64,000 bases of DNA from Homarus americanus (taxonomy: Eukaryota > Arthropoda > Malacostraca > Decapoda > Nephropidae), in contig NW_024736071.1 of assembly GCF_018991925.1 (NCBI RefSeq), positions 14,383,569 through 14,447,568 on the forward strand, read 5' to 3'. Position 1 is the stretch's first letter, and each line of letters opens with the position of its first letter. The translations under genes were made by a program, and so were the position numbers. Shown one piece after another: positions 35,901 to 50,620 of the stretch. The notes beneath the pieces were generated by a model. The model did not search any database and was not told the origin of the DNA. It was given only the letters and a program-made list of their open reading frames with translations.

Positions 35901-36310
35901 ACCAATGTCACAATACCTTTACCAATACTATCACCACTGCCGGTACCAATGTCAGAACCAAGAATAGAAATAATACAACAGAAATACTGATAACCTGAGA
36001 CAAAGAAACAGTCATGATTTTAAGAGAGAGAGAGATCTTTTAATGAAAATATTTTAATTAATTGTCTTAGGTGAGTTTTGGGGGTAAAATATCGGCGAAG
36101 TTTTAAATTATCTGGGGGTTAGGGTTAGGGGGGGTTGAGGGGAGGCGGGTGATGAAGTTTATATTTCCTTTTTTAAACTTATTATTCTCGTAAACATTAT
36201 TTCAGCAATAAGGGAAAGAGTTTTAAAAGCTGTCCAATACACACTGTACCCTGTCTTTGTTGAGATTTTTGTTCCACTTATCCCACCCCTCACACAAACT
36301 GGAGAGTAGA
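31916..36310. other. AT-rich non-coding stretch
   Basis: Contains a GT microsatellite at 32927-32983. No similarity to known genes was recognised on either strand. A TATATAAA followed by ACTCACT lies near 35087-35120 without a following gene. GGTTAGGGTTAGG occurs once at about 36118. Confidence 0.5.
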
Positions 36311-37010
36311 GGGTCACAGTCTATGTACAGTACTAGGTGGGGTCACAGTCTAGGTACTAGGGGGTCACTATGTCTATACTAGTACTAGGTGGGGTCACTA
36401 TGTCTACTAGTACTAGTACAGTACTAGGGGGTCATAGTCACAGTACTATGTCACAGTCTATGTACTATGGGGTCATAGTCTGTACAGTACTAGGTGGTCA
36501 TAGTCTATGTACAGTACTAGAGTCTATGTACAGTACTAGGGAACGTCACAGTATATGTACAGTACTCGGGAACGTCACAGTCTATGTACAGTACTAGGGA
36601 ACGTCACAGTCTATGTACAGTACTAGGTGGTCACAGTCTATGTACAGTACTAGGGGGTCACAGTCTATGTACAGTACTAGGGGGGTCATAGTCTGTGTAC
36701 AGTACTAGAGGGGTCACAGTCTATGTACAATACTAGGTGGGGTCACAGTCTATGTACGGTGCTAGGGAACGTCACAGTCTATGTACAGTACTAGGGAACG
36801 TCACAGTCTATGTACAGTACTAGGGAACGTCACAGTCTATGTGCAGTACTAGGGAACGTCACAGTCTATGTACAGTACTAGGGAACGTCACAGTCTATGT
36901 ACAGTACTAGGGAACGTCACAGTCTATGTACAGTACTAGGGAACGTCACAGTCTATGTACAGTACTAGGGAACGTCACACTCAGCGTCACAGTCTATGTA
37001 CAGTCCCCAA
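36311..37010. repeat. 29-bp minisatellite array
   Basis: About 25 imperfect units built on CAGTCTATGTACAGTACTAG with variable spacers. The 3' half (36770-36985) is very homogeneous with GGAACGTCA spacers; the 5' half has mixed spacers. No unique spacers of CRISPR type. Confidence 0.95.
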
Positions 37011-38554
37011 AAAACTATTGTTAGATTTTCCGTCGCTACAATTTGAAATAAACGCTGGGCGAAATGCTTTGATATGATCCCCAGTGCATCATCATTAATT
37101 GGTGCGTCTGCCCGCCATATCAGCAACAGTTAGAGATGGGGGTAGGATTGTTGGAGGGAGTCGTCCTTGTATGGTACACAAGACACTTTACTATAACATG
37201 AAATCCATTAAGTTATATTAATGTAAGTGTCGTGCTGAGTAGAAGTAGGGCATATGTAAACAAGTCACTGAATGGTGATTACAATAACACTGAAATACAC
37301 ATTAAATGGAATTTTTTCGGATCATAACTGAGAGTGAGACAGACCTTAAAACTGATATTTCACCATTCTGTCGTTGTATTAACGGGGTTTCATTCGTACC
37401 GAGTTTCACAATATGCCTAATCATGTTGTTCACGATATGTCTGATTTATGGAGAGAGACTAAGCAAGTAGTACTTGATATTAGATTGAACAACTTCAGCA
37501 ATGTATCGGTGTACATAAGACCTGCCATGTTACTGATATGTAATTGCCTTGGTTTTACACCGAAATAAGGTTTCAATTCTAAGGGACTTGCAAGAACAAA
37601 ACCCCGCCCACCTATAGTAATTGAAATTGAAATATTTTATTGACAACAAAAAACTATTACATCAATAGGACAGAGTAGTAGTACTCCCACCATCACCACC
37701 TGTAGTAAGACGTTAGATGTGGTTGTAAGTTTCAGTGTGGCACCAGTTGTTTCATGGCGCCTAAATCCGATTCGCCGTGGTATCCCAGCATTATGTATGC
37801 CGTCGTAGTGAAGGGCAATAATAGCACCTTTCAGACCTCGCTATGTCTCCCTGATAATTCTTCGCTCCATTCGATGTAATCTAATCTAACCTATCTGGGA
37901 ACTTACTTCAAGGCTGTCCGGGACACGAGTGTGGGGGGGGGGGGGACTACCTTAATCCTTCAAGGCATAAAGTTAGTGGGCAGGGAGCCTGAGCCACAAG
38001 TGAGTAGTTAAAAGAGTTTATTTTAGCCCATCATGGAGCAGTGGACAAGTTAACTGCCTACCATTTGTGGTGGTCCGAATTCGATAACCGGCGAAACTTG
38101 AGACTGTTATCAAGTAGTTATAATCACAGGATTTTGAAAAGGTAAATAAAATCAACGAGGTAATGAGACAAATTCAGCCCCTAAGATTTTATGCATCTTA
38201 TATTATTCCCTATTGATTTAATTCCCTTCAGCCAGTCTGTGTTTTTTCTTACTCTCTGATGGAATTGTTGATGTATACTAAAAGGACAATATAATAACAC
38301 AAAAAAATAAAGAGATTCACATAAATAGTATAAATAATTTATTTTTTGTGCGTTGTTTAGGTGTTTGTTGTAACTCTGTTTGTTGTTCTTTATTATGATG
38401 CACAGTTTAAATAGATAAAGAAATAATAATACTATACTTTTATACGCCCTGAGTAATTAAATAATTTTTTTAATTCTTTACTCAATCTAGTTTAAAAATA
38501 AAAGAGTTTAATATTTTTGGCTCATATATGTAGAATTAAATAAAAGCATAAACG
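37011..38554. other. Non-coding stretch with degenerate repeats
   Basis: AATTGAAATTGAAATATTTTATT at 37617-37642 resembles retroposon tails, but no element could be delimited. A G11-12 run lies at about 37932. A weak tRNA-like segment at 38035-38100 (box A-like GGAGCAGTGGA, box B-like AATTCGATAACC) could be a decayed SINE. No gene was recognised. Confidence 0.45.
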
Positions 38555-38557
38555 TCC

Positions 38558-38706
38558 ACTCTTTCTTTCTTTCTTTCTTTCTTTCATAATAAACGTGGTG
38601 GTTCCTGTGTACTTAGTTTTTTGTTACTCTTTTTGTTGTTATTACTTTTGTCATTACCATCTCATCTCTTTCTAATGAAGAAATTAGGATAAAACACAAA
38701 GTATGA

Positions 38707-38777
<71 letters not shown>

Positions 38778-39058
38778 GTCTCTATGAAGGTTTTGCACAG
38801 GACCAGCGCCACTGTCAGCGTATATTGGTTCCATGTCCCGATCTTTTGTTATTAGTGTGGGTCAGCGACTAGCGCCGCCCCTGTACATCACACCTGATGG
38901 GATTGGCAATATATTTTACATGCACTTGGGTGGGGTGGGGTGGGGTGGGGTGGGGTGGGGTGGGGATGTATACGTGAGGGGCTCTGGGTGTTTGTGGAAG
39001 GAAGTGGTTGCACGCGTCTAATGGTGAGGGAGGGGGGTAAAGGTATGCGTGTAGTGGT

Positions 39059-39104
<46 letters not shown>

Positions 39105-39110
39105 GTGTGT
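38558..39110. repeat. Cluster of microsatellites: TTTC, TC, GGGGT, GT
   Basis: TTTC at 38562-38586, TC at 38709-38774, GGGGT at 38931-38965 and GT at 39060-39108, separated by short unique sequence. Frames crossing them are low complexity. Confidence 0.95.
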
Positions 39111-39344
39111 AACAACTACGAAATTGTTTATTGTAGTTGTTAAATCAGAAATATACACTCCTGGACATCCTAGCTTTTATAGCCAGTCATGATATATCCA
39201 GAAGTATTATGATCAGTACTGTTCACGTGTCTGATACAAGCACTTGTTTCATGGGTAGACAGAACAACACCACGAGAACACTGGGATGGGTCGAGGCAGA
39301 TATTGAGTTAAGAAATTACAAATCACACAGTACAAGTTATGGCA

Positions 39345-39575
39345 GACTCAGCCACACCACACCACACCACACCTCACCATTAAACATCACACCACACCAC
39401 AAAAACCACACCATGCACAACGCACCGTAACGCAACACACTACACCACACCACACCATACCACACCATACCACAAAACACCACACCACATAGCACCACAC
39501 CACAAAACACCACACCGCACCACACCACACCACACCGCACCTTAAAACACCACAACACACTACATCACAAGGCAA
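39345..39575. repeat. CACAC/CACCA satellite-like tract
   Basis: Long run of CCACA and ACACC units with occasional substitutions. Trp/Gly/Val-rich minus-strand frames are artefacts. Confidence 0.92.
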
Positions 39576-41140
39576 CACACTGGGATAGAACTGACTCAAA
39601 AGTGTCTTCGAGAACCACTTTACAAATATTGCTTAATCAGGTCGTTTGTGGTGTGCTAGGCAGTATAATAGTCACGGTAAGCTACTGTCGTGTGTGTGTG
39701 TGTGTGTGTAGGGAATATATTTCACAGACCACAAACGAATACAAAAATATACATCAACAAATATAAATAAATAAATCGTCCTCAGTAATTTATTAAAATT
39801 TAAATATTACTATTATATATTATTCACAGTCGCTTAGATTACTGAAGTAAGGTGAGAAACGCATCGGGGTTTCACTGCAGTAAATATTAAGTTATTGGAA
39901 GGTTCGCCAGCCCATCACAGTAACGAGCCTAAGTTTCCAGGAAATGGTCCAGTAATTTGGAAAAATAAATGACCTGGTTCTTTGTCACTTTCTGGCCGAA
40001 GGTAAAAGTTAGACACAAAATTACTGAAGTAGAACCCAAAAATTCTAAAAATGTACAGATTTTGTCCGGTCATTCACTGATTGAAATGACGAGAGTAGAG
40101 GAGAAAGTTAACTGTGTTATGGCCAGCAGAATCCAAGTGAATAACATCTGTGAGAAGAAAGTTTAATATTCGATACAAAAAAAGATGCATACAAAGGAAT
40201 TCAACTTCCAGGAGATAAATAATTTGAAGAGAAACTGAATGGGTGAATGATAAACCAAGATCCTGGAGACATTGACTTACCAAATGTTCTTATTATATTA
40301 AATTGTTTTAAATGGTCACAGGAAGATTTTATGCTGTTATTGTCCCTTCCGATTAGTTTTTTTTTTTTAGTCCCTCTCTCTCTGTCTTTCTCTCAGTGTT
40401 TGAAATTTAAGTAATAAATATATCTGTAGCCTGAAATAAGGTAAAGCCAGAATATGAAAAACAAAGACTACGTTGTTGTCCTGATGTGTTTAACATACTG
40501 TTTTTATAACCCGTATGAACATGTATCACAAAAGATGATAGTCATGGTGACAGCTATAAATTTATACAGTAATTATGCTACAATTCGATCAAATTTATCT
40601 TTTATACAACATTTACAGTTTTATTTTATCACCTGTGCATACAAATATGTTAAAGTTGATAACACTTAATGAATTATCCAGTACATAAAAAACATACAAT
40701 CATAGTCGTGTACACAAACACCTTTAAAAATCACATCCTTAAAAATCAAACAAGAAAAAGCCCAGATATTAATCATAGTTGCAGACGACGAAATAAGTAG
40801 AAAATCTTGTTCTCATTATTAGTACTTAGATGTGTTTGGACGTGTCCTGGTTACATGTCTTTATTTTGAGTAATTAAATGTGTTCATACGTGTCGTAGCG
40901 CCCCTCCTCAGAGTCCAGTGTGTTGCCAGGACGTTAATCATATCTGAATTAGTGACTGAGTGCAGGGAATTCTCCAAAGTGATTAGGGCATCCCAGACTC
41001 TGTAAACAGTATAGGTTATTGAAACTGGTTACTGACGCCAGGAGCTGCCACACATGTAGGGAACTTGTGCTATGTATGCAAATATGTTATGGGTTTGAAT
41101 AGCGTTGTAAGTATACTTGTATATGTTTATACACACACAA
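39576..41140. other. AT-rich non-coding stretch
   Basis: Short GT tract at 39690-39709. Nothing else was recognised on either strand. Confidence 0.5.
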
Positions 41141-41143
41141 CTG

Positions 41144-41256
<113 letters not shown>

Positions 41257-41466
41257 GAAAAGAGGTTTTACAATCTCTGTCTTTTATATGGAGATTGGTA
41301 ACACAGAAAACGGAGATTATAAAACACGGGGACCGCACACATGACTTGGGTCAGTATTTGTAACAATTCAAAGGTCAAAGAGAAACTAAACTAAGGTGAA
41401 TGATGAGTTCCAAGGTGGGCGAGGGTGTGCATTGTATCAACACCCTTGTTTACCATTGTTTACTCA

Positions 41467-41670
41467 TCAGTGAATCAGCGGGCGCCTGCAGCACTGCGTC
41501 CAGTGGGAGTGCTTGCAGTTGACATTCCCAGGAGGACAATGCTTGCATGCGGCTTTGCAATTTCTCCAGCATTCACTGCCATTGGATGTTGACTGGCGAT
41601 CATCCCTTCCAAGCGACAGGTCAATTTGAGTAAAGAACGGCCGTGTCTCACAAGAGTAAAGACATGATTG
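41467..41670 (-). CDS. Cysteine-rich open frame, candidate exon
   Basis: The minus-strand frame is open from 41670 to TGA at 41467-41469, about 67 codons with no ATG. The C-terminal half has the spacing C-x3-C-x3-C-x2-C-x6-C-x8-C-C, including KAACKHCPPG. It is GC-richer than its surroundings. If real, it would be the last exon of a small Cys-rich protein (metallothionein-like or a disulphide-rich secreted peptide), entered by a splice acceptor near 41652. No family was recognised and the acceptor is weak, so chance is a real alternative. Confidence 0.2.
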   Translation of the reverse strand, partial: QSCLYSCETRPFFTQIDLSLGRDDRQSTSNGSECWRNCKAACKHCPPGNVNCKHSHWTQCCRRPLIH

Positions 41671-41905
41671 TCACCATCAGTCTAATAGTCCCCACTGTTC
41701 TGTCGGCCACGTTTATTTTCCCCCCGTCACAAACTCCTCTAGTGCATGTGTGTGTGTGTGTGAAAACCCCTGACATAACCCAGTAAAGGCATGTGGCCTC
41801 TCACCTAACTCTGTGAAACTTGATGTTGAATTTCTACAGACTGTTGCCTAATATAAAAATTGGCTTAGTGATCGATGGTTCAAAATCCTGCACGTGCCAA
41901 CACTT

Positions 41906-42475
41906 ATAGTTTGTTCACTGGAACCTTGCAATTGAGCCTAGGGTCAGTTTGTAGCGAAGCAGCTGATTGGCTGGAGTCTATAGACGCCTAGACGGACAAA
42001 TGAAAAGTAACTACAGTCTCTTAATATTTAATCGATCGTATTTATATTCTTATAATTTAAGGATAATGACTATTCTGTGTTGATCTTCCGTACTTGAGGA
42101 AGCAAAACTTAGCATGTGAAACGCTCTGGTAACATAAAACTCTTGAAGAGAACAAGACAACTATGACATACATAATATCAGGAACAACCTCCACTGATCT
42201 ACATGACGAGTCGTGGCAATGAGTTTATGTTTCTCAGAAATTGTTCATCATATTCATGTTCTCTTTGTGATATTCATGTTACCAGAACGTTTCACATGCT
42301 AAGTTTTGCTTCCCCAAGTGCGGAAGATCAACACAGAATAGTCATTATCTCTTAAATTATAAGAATATAATTACGATAGATTAAATATCAAATGTCCGTC
42401 TGCCAGCCAATCAGATGTTTCGCTACAAACTGACCCTAGGCCTCAGTTGCAATGTTCCAGCGAACAAACTATAGA
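41906..42475. repeat. Foldback (inverted repeat) with arms of about 210-230 bp
   Basis: The left arm 41906-42150 is the imperfect reverse complement of about 42240-42475; both contain the GCTTCC/GGAAGC and CCTAGGGTCAGTTTGTAGCGA segments in opposite orientation. The spacer is about 100 bp. The right arm recurs at about 141-336 in repeat copy 1. Confidence 0.78.
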
Positions 42476-44252
42476 TACGTTGAACAACTTCAACAACTAC
42501 CATCACCTCTGTCTTTAATAGACCAGAGATAAATGGGATTCCAGGAATAACTCTTCACAAAACTAATCCTGGAGTTTGAGGACAAGATCCTGAAACACCC
42601 AAGACTTGGAGATCCCCCAGGTAACAGGCTAAGTCTTGTTCCATTATCATATTTAAACAAGGGTGATCATGTGTTGGTGGGTGGCTACATTAGCTCTCAC
42701 GGGCCGGGAGAAGCCTCGCAAGAAGTCAGTCAGGTCAACAAGTCAGTCAGTCATTTGGCTAAAAAATTATTGCTACTGACAGAACGTCAGCTGCGTGCTG
42801 ACTAATATTGCATTCTTAAGTTAATGTCACCCAGACACTAATAAGCTAAAATGGTTTAAGTAGAAACCAGAGATTGAATCAATGTGATTTAAAACATATT
42901 GGGTACAAAACGAAGTGTCATTTAAGTAGATTTAGGCTCATCTGTTTTCTAGAAACTCCTGAGCTGTTTATTGCCAGGCTGATATTCCCAGGAGGGCTTT
43001 TCGTGGTTATGTTGTGTGTGTACGAAAACTCACCTGGGTATCTCTCTGGATTTTCAGTGGTTGGTGTCTATTGTCTTTCTCCGACGGTAAATATTTTCAT
43101 TGTTTTTTCCGTTCATATCTTGAAAGTCAATGTTTTCAAGCAGTTAAATCTTTACATACATTAAATTTGGCATTCAAATGAGCGAGAACTGGGTATCCTT
43201 AACAGTTATATATATAATTATTTGCGATATATCAATATTAATCAAACCTTGTCTGCGCCACTGACCTGCAGGGGGGACGGGGCTTGTACTACTAAAAAGC
43301 AAACCGAGTATATAGTGTATTTACAGTACTAACTAAAAAATACTCACTTGATGACCTACGTTGACGAAAGCGCAGCAATTCATTAAAACATCAAAAAAAT
43401 CATTAACTCATGTGGGCTGGGAAAATTTATGTTATATAAATGAAAAAAAACAACAACATAGTTATGAAAACATGATCAGGACATAACTCGGAGGCCATAA
43501 ACAGTAGGTCTACCTGGAGATCATATTACTGCCTCCTCTGCCACCTGTTATTACCAGATATTTCCCACGTATAGCAAAAACAGAACCCTGCCACATTTTT
43601 CATTTATTTTCATGTCGTAATATTATTGACAAGAACTATAACCCATAACGCAATCATCACCTTGTTTATATTATTCTGTTTCATTACCATCGTCTTCAGA
43701 TGTGTATTCAACAGCTTTTTCTCTTTTATAGTTTTTTATGGGAAAGCAAAATGTCATTAAGAGAGGCAAGATGGAGAGATCAACAATGAACAACGAAACT
43801 CCTTCAACGTAACACAACATTCGAGTGGAGTGACTATAAGAAATTAACATATTACTTAAGGATTCATAGGTATGTTTTTGTTCATAGCGGCATCATTATA
43901 GATAAATACAGACATAAATTATTACCTCCATAGGGATATATTGTTCTGTAATTTCAAGACACTATAATTGAAACCTTCTGGAGCATTGAAACTTTAAGGC
44001 TCCATCTTAGTATTTAGCCCAGACAACATCAGAACCACCAACACCAAACTCCTGCTTGGTGATTCATATTGTTTCGTTATTATGGCGTTATATTTCATTC
44101 TTAATGTCATCATACTTTTTTTCCGACTGTCATAAAAAGAGACGAGATTAAGATGTGCAGTAAGTAGATTAATTTAGGCATTAATATAATGCCATTCAGA
44201 AGAAAAAAATCTCTTCCCTCTATATCCTAGCAGTCATTTACACTACACTGTA
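42136..44252. repeat. Dispersed repeat, copy 2 (uninterrupted)
   Basis: Collinear with 1-583, 15528-15700 and 16451-17802. It lacks the errantivirus-like element, the nested CsRn1-type element, the solo-LTR-like insert and the family A SINE. It ends in CTGTATCACAAAATAGTGAAC just before an AC tract. No coding frame was recognised. The 96-codon frame at 42874-43164 is broken in copy 1. Confidence 0.88.
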
Positions 44253-44263
44253 TCACAAAATAG

Positions 44264-44265
44264 TG

Positions 44266-44296
<31 letters not shown>
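44264..44296. repeat. (AC)n microsatellite
   Basis: Perfect AC run at the right end of repeat copy 2. Copy 1 has a much shorter AC run at the equivalent place (about 18215). Confidence 0.95.
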
Positions 44297-44298
<2 letters not shown>

Positions 44299-44659
44299 CA
44301 ATCGACATGGTTGAATACCAATCACAAAAAACCTAGCCAGATTCAAATGACAGACAGACACAGACAAACACAGGTAGTAAAACTTGATAGCTTAAGCGAA
44401 CAAGAAGGAAAATACGCATTAGTGAGGATAACATTAGTAGAATCAAAGAGGAATATTTCGATTCACCCCTCTGGTCCTGAACAACCACTGATGGTGTTCC
44501 TATATTGCTACACATTGACTTGCAAGATTTTGAACCAATATAATAAATGCTTTTTATTTAATTGTTATATTATGAGTGTATAAATACTTATGCGCCATTA
44601 ACTGTTGATCTGTGTGTAATATTTTACTCTTTGATGATTTTGCGTCTATGCGCACCTAC

Positions 44660-46980
<2,321 letters not shown>

Positions 46981-46982
46981 AA

Positions 46983-47236
46983 TACCATTTGCTTCTCTTT
47001 ACCCAGCAGTAATTGGGAACCTGGATGTTATTCAAATTGTAGATCGTGTTCTGGGGTAATGGTTATCCAGTGCAGTGGGCGAGTTGTCCGGTCTTCTTGA
47101 GCTGTTCCTTGACACTGGGTCATGCAACTCGTTAACTTAGGGTGTGGTCGTTGTGTTGACGACAGCTTCTACACCTTAAACACATTCACGCCAAGGTGGC
47201 CCTACGGCCGGCCATCTTCGTACACGAGGGGCAACC
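46983..47236 (+). mobile_element. SINE family B, 5'-truncated copy
   Basis: It matches the body of the SINE at 48478-48850 from TACCCAGCAGTAATTG to the CAACCATTATT end, without the tRNA-like head. Confidence 0.75.
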
Positions 47237-47884
47237 ATTATTGTTACATCATTAAATATGTTATAAGTATATACTGCAGTAAGTATATAATATAAAAGAC
47301 AAATAACATTAAAATATATATATTTAGTTTGAGGGTTTATTTAGTTATTTATTACTTGTACTTATTACTGGTATTTGTTTTCCTCTCGTCTGTATAGTTT
47401 AAGTCTTTACTATTGTTTGGAGTAACTTTAGATTTAATTGTTTTCTCCCAAACTTACGTCACATTTACATTTTGTAGAATATATCATAATATTATATCAC
47501 CCATGATGATGATCCTGTATTTAAAACGAAAAATAATTAATTACTCTCAGGTAATATTCGTTAAGGTTAGGTTAAGTTAGTTTAAATTTTCTATTAAACA
47601 ATTTATTAATAACTAATATGATGAAGTACATGATCGCCGATGGCCAGTTAGAGGATTAAAATATTGTATAGAAGTTATCACTAATCGGCAATTATCCCTA
47701 TTTAGTTTAATTGCCAGGAATATAAACTGTACGATTAAACTTATACAAATAATCAGTCGTTTTACTCCAATAGAGACAACTTTTGGTTTTAATATTAAAA
47801 AAAATTAAGATTAATTCGTATACGGTAAAATTTAGTCTGTTTCAGTTAAAACGTCGTTTACTGTCCTATGATGGCTAAATCATA
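47237..47884. other. AT-rich non-coding stretch
   Basis: Nothing recognised. Confidence 0.5.
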
Positions 47885-48055
47885 CTTTAAGTAGGTTACG
47901 TTACGTTACATTACGTTACAATACGTTAGGTACCTTAAGGTTACGTTATGTTAGGTTAGACTAAGTTAGGTAAGTTTAGGTTAGGTTAGGTTAAGTTAGG
48001 TTAGGTCAGGTCAGGTTTGGTTAAGTTACGTTAGGTCAGGTCAGGTTACGTTTAG
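47885..48055. repeat. Degenerate GGTTA/TTAGG block
   Basis: A dense run of GGTTA, GTTAC and AGGTC units resembling the arthropod telomere repeat TTAGG in diverged form. Related AACCT runs occur at about 25905-25960, 28578-28590 and 49755-49815. Confidence 0.7.
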
Positions 48056-48352
48056 TATGAAGGTATTTATTTATATGTATATTTATGATCTACAGGATCG
48101 TTTATGGCCAGTCAAAAGTTTCCATAAAAGAGAAATACATAGAAGTTATCAGTAGTCGGTAATTATCCCTATTTAGTGTAACATACAGTATATATTAGGT
48201 GGAGTTACATTTATATTGGTTTGTTTTCGTATTATTTAAGTCACTTATTGTTGACATTTAACTTAGATTATGTAAATTTAATAAAAAACATTGAAAAACT
48301 CACAAGTAACTTTGTAACATATAATTAAGTCGAGATAATAATACCAATACGA

Positions 48353-48424
48353 CCGTGCTGGTCAGGCTCCGAAAGAGTTGTCCGGGGGTCTAGTTAACCC
48401 CTGGTCGGAGCTTGACCAGCACGG
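48353..48424. repeat. Hairpin, 20-bp arms
   Basis: CCGTGCTGGTCAGGCTCCGA (48353-48372) pairs with 48405-48424 with a single slip; the 32-nt loop itself holds a small GGGG/CCCC hairpin. An A-rich tail follows (48425-48453). Could be the 3' end of a retroposon, a small MITE or a small-RNA precursor. Confidence 0.7.
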
Positions 48425-48477
48425 AAAAAAATGAATAAAAATAAATAAATAAACCTTTTGTTTACTATACAAGATTT

Positions 48478-48850
48478 TGACAACCTGTGGTGTAATGGTC
48501 AGTATGCTTTCCGAGCAAACGAGTGTACCCGTGTTCGATTCCCGGGGAGGGTGAAACTATGTTTTTTTGTGTCTGTTTTTACGCCATTTGCATTTGTCTA
48601 CCCAGCAGTAATTGAGAACCTGGATATTAATGGAATTGTGGATCGTGTTCTGGGGTAACGGTTAGCCAGTGCAGTTGGCGAGTTGTCCGGTCGTCTCGGA
48701 CAACTCCTTAACACTGGGACATGCAGCTCGTTAACTCAGGGTGTGGTTGTTGTGTTGGCGACAGCTTCTACGCCTGAAACAAATTCACGCCAAGGTGGTC
48801 CTTCGACCGGCCTTCCTCGTTACACGAGGGACAACCATTATTATTATTGA
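48478..48850 (+). mobile_element. tRNA-derived SINE, family B
   Basis: The head (48478-48548) has a D-arm-like TGGTGTAATGGTCAG and a box B GTTCGATTCCC. The body contains a GTTGTCCG/CGGACAAC hairpin near 48684-48707 and ends in ATTATTATT. The body is shared with 46983-47236. The frame 48458-48658 over it is not a gene. Confidence 0.8.
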
Positions 48851-50582
48851 ACTACGTAGTAAAACGCTTGTTTGTGTTTCCTTAATAAGCACACACTATA
48901 CGTCGGCACTCAACCAAAATAAGACAACTTTGATCTTCTCTCCAGGAGGCAGCACCTTCTGACCGAGTATCTCCCCATACAAACAATATTACACAAACTT
49001 AAGACACACCGCTTAAGTTTCCACCACGACGTTCACTTAGAACGATAAGTCTGCTGTTCCCTTGAAACTAATTTCAAGATGGTTACAGTTATTCTAGTAT
49101 TTCGATATTTTGTTATTAATTTTGCAGAACACAAATGCACATGAGCATAATTTTTCTTTACAGCTGAAAAATAATTTGGTTAAGAATTAGTCGTTTTTTT
49201 TTTCATTTTCCCATCTGAAGTAAAATGCGCAGAACCGTGTAATATTAAACCTCTCATAGGAAATTGCACCATTAATTGAGATCTAATTATGAGAAGAAAA
49301 CGTTTCGCTTCTGACACTTCCTCTAACTTGTCAAAACGAAGGAGATAGACAGAAGAATAAAGAAAACACATGAATGATAATTAAGTTTACGTTCCAGGAA
49401 TTAAGTCTCGCAGGAGGATGTGCTTGGAGGAAGGTGCAGCCTAGTTTATCTCACCAACGTTAATCAGGACGAGCAACGCCTCACAACACTAGCTGAAGGT
49501 CACCAGCTTTAACATTCTTGACTGACAACCTGTGATTTTTATTGTTGAGATTCATCACCAAGTCTATGAACATGAATTCCAACTTGCTTTCTTGCCTCAT
49601 TTACGCTTTTCTGGATTCCTGGGTCCGGAAAATCAAACCTACACTTATTACTTTTTCTCTAAATTTGAGTAAAATGTTAAACTAGATTGGTTATGAAAAT
49701 ATATATAATTTATTAAAAAGAAGCTTTAATCCACATTCATTTGGCTTTCTTAGTAAGGTTAGGATAGATTAGTCTAGGTTGGTATAGATAGAATGGTCAG
49801 GTTAGGTTAAGTTTTACTGAAGGGCAGTTAAAGCAAGAAAAATAACAGAAACAAATAAACACTTCTTTATATAATCAAAGTAGATGGCTAAGGTGGTACA
49901 AATGAGTGTTAGTCATTCAGTCCATCTATGTCCTCCTTTTGGTGTAGTCCTTCAGCGGGTGTAAAACATGATAGCAGTGATATCAATAACACAACCTGAC
50001 ATTCTCTTCTCAAAGGTGACAGATGTAATGACTGCCTCGTTCTGAAAGCAACTCACCTCAAATATACCCTTGGATCTGTCACTCAGCTCTGTCAACACCA
50101 CTTTCAACTGACTTGCTGAGTAATTTTTCAGTCGTAGTAAATAGATTTTTGTTTAAAATTATTGTACGTTACTTGGTTGTACCCTTTTCAGGGCTGTAAG
50201 TTTACGAAGTGTCATAATTAGGATATGTAATAATTTATGAACATTGGAGGTGTGTCATTTGACAAGTTTTTTATCAAAGATTCTTACACGTAGAGTGGTG
50301 GCTTGAACTTTGTTTTTAGTCTTAAAATAAATAGCAGCTCTACAAGATATGCCGAGTCTATGAATGCTATAAGTATAGAGTTCATGGATCTTACCGTTCT
50401 TAACAACACCACATACTTGACGTGTTGGATACATTTAGTTGTTGAGTTGATGTTGCGGGCATAATTACGTTGATCTTTAATCTCTTAAACAAACACATCA
50501 GTGGCTCCACTTGTTGCTATATTGAACTTACCTTCCCGTTAATACAAACTAGAAATTTGTTTTATTTTCGAGACATTCCCTG

Positions 50583-50620
<38 letters not shown>

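Noticed and set aside
36311..37010. CRISPR-like array
   Set aside because: Spacers are not unique; the whole unit is repeated as an ordinary eukaryotic minisatellite.
42874..43164. 96-codon gene in repeat copy 2
   Set aside because: The homologous stretch in copy 1 (16450-16710) is broken in frame.
48478..48548. Functional tRNA gene
   Set aside because: No closed cloverleaf, and it is followed by a SINE body shared with another locus.
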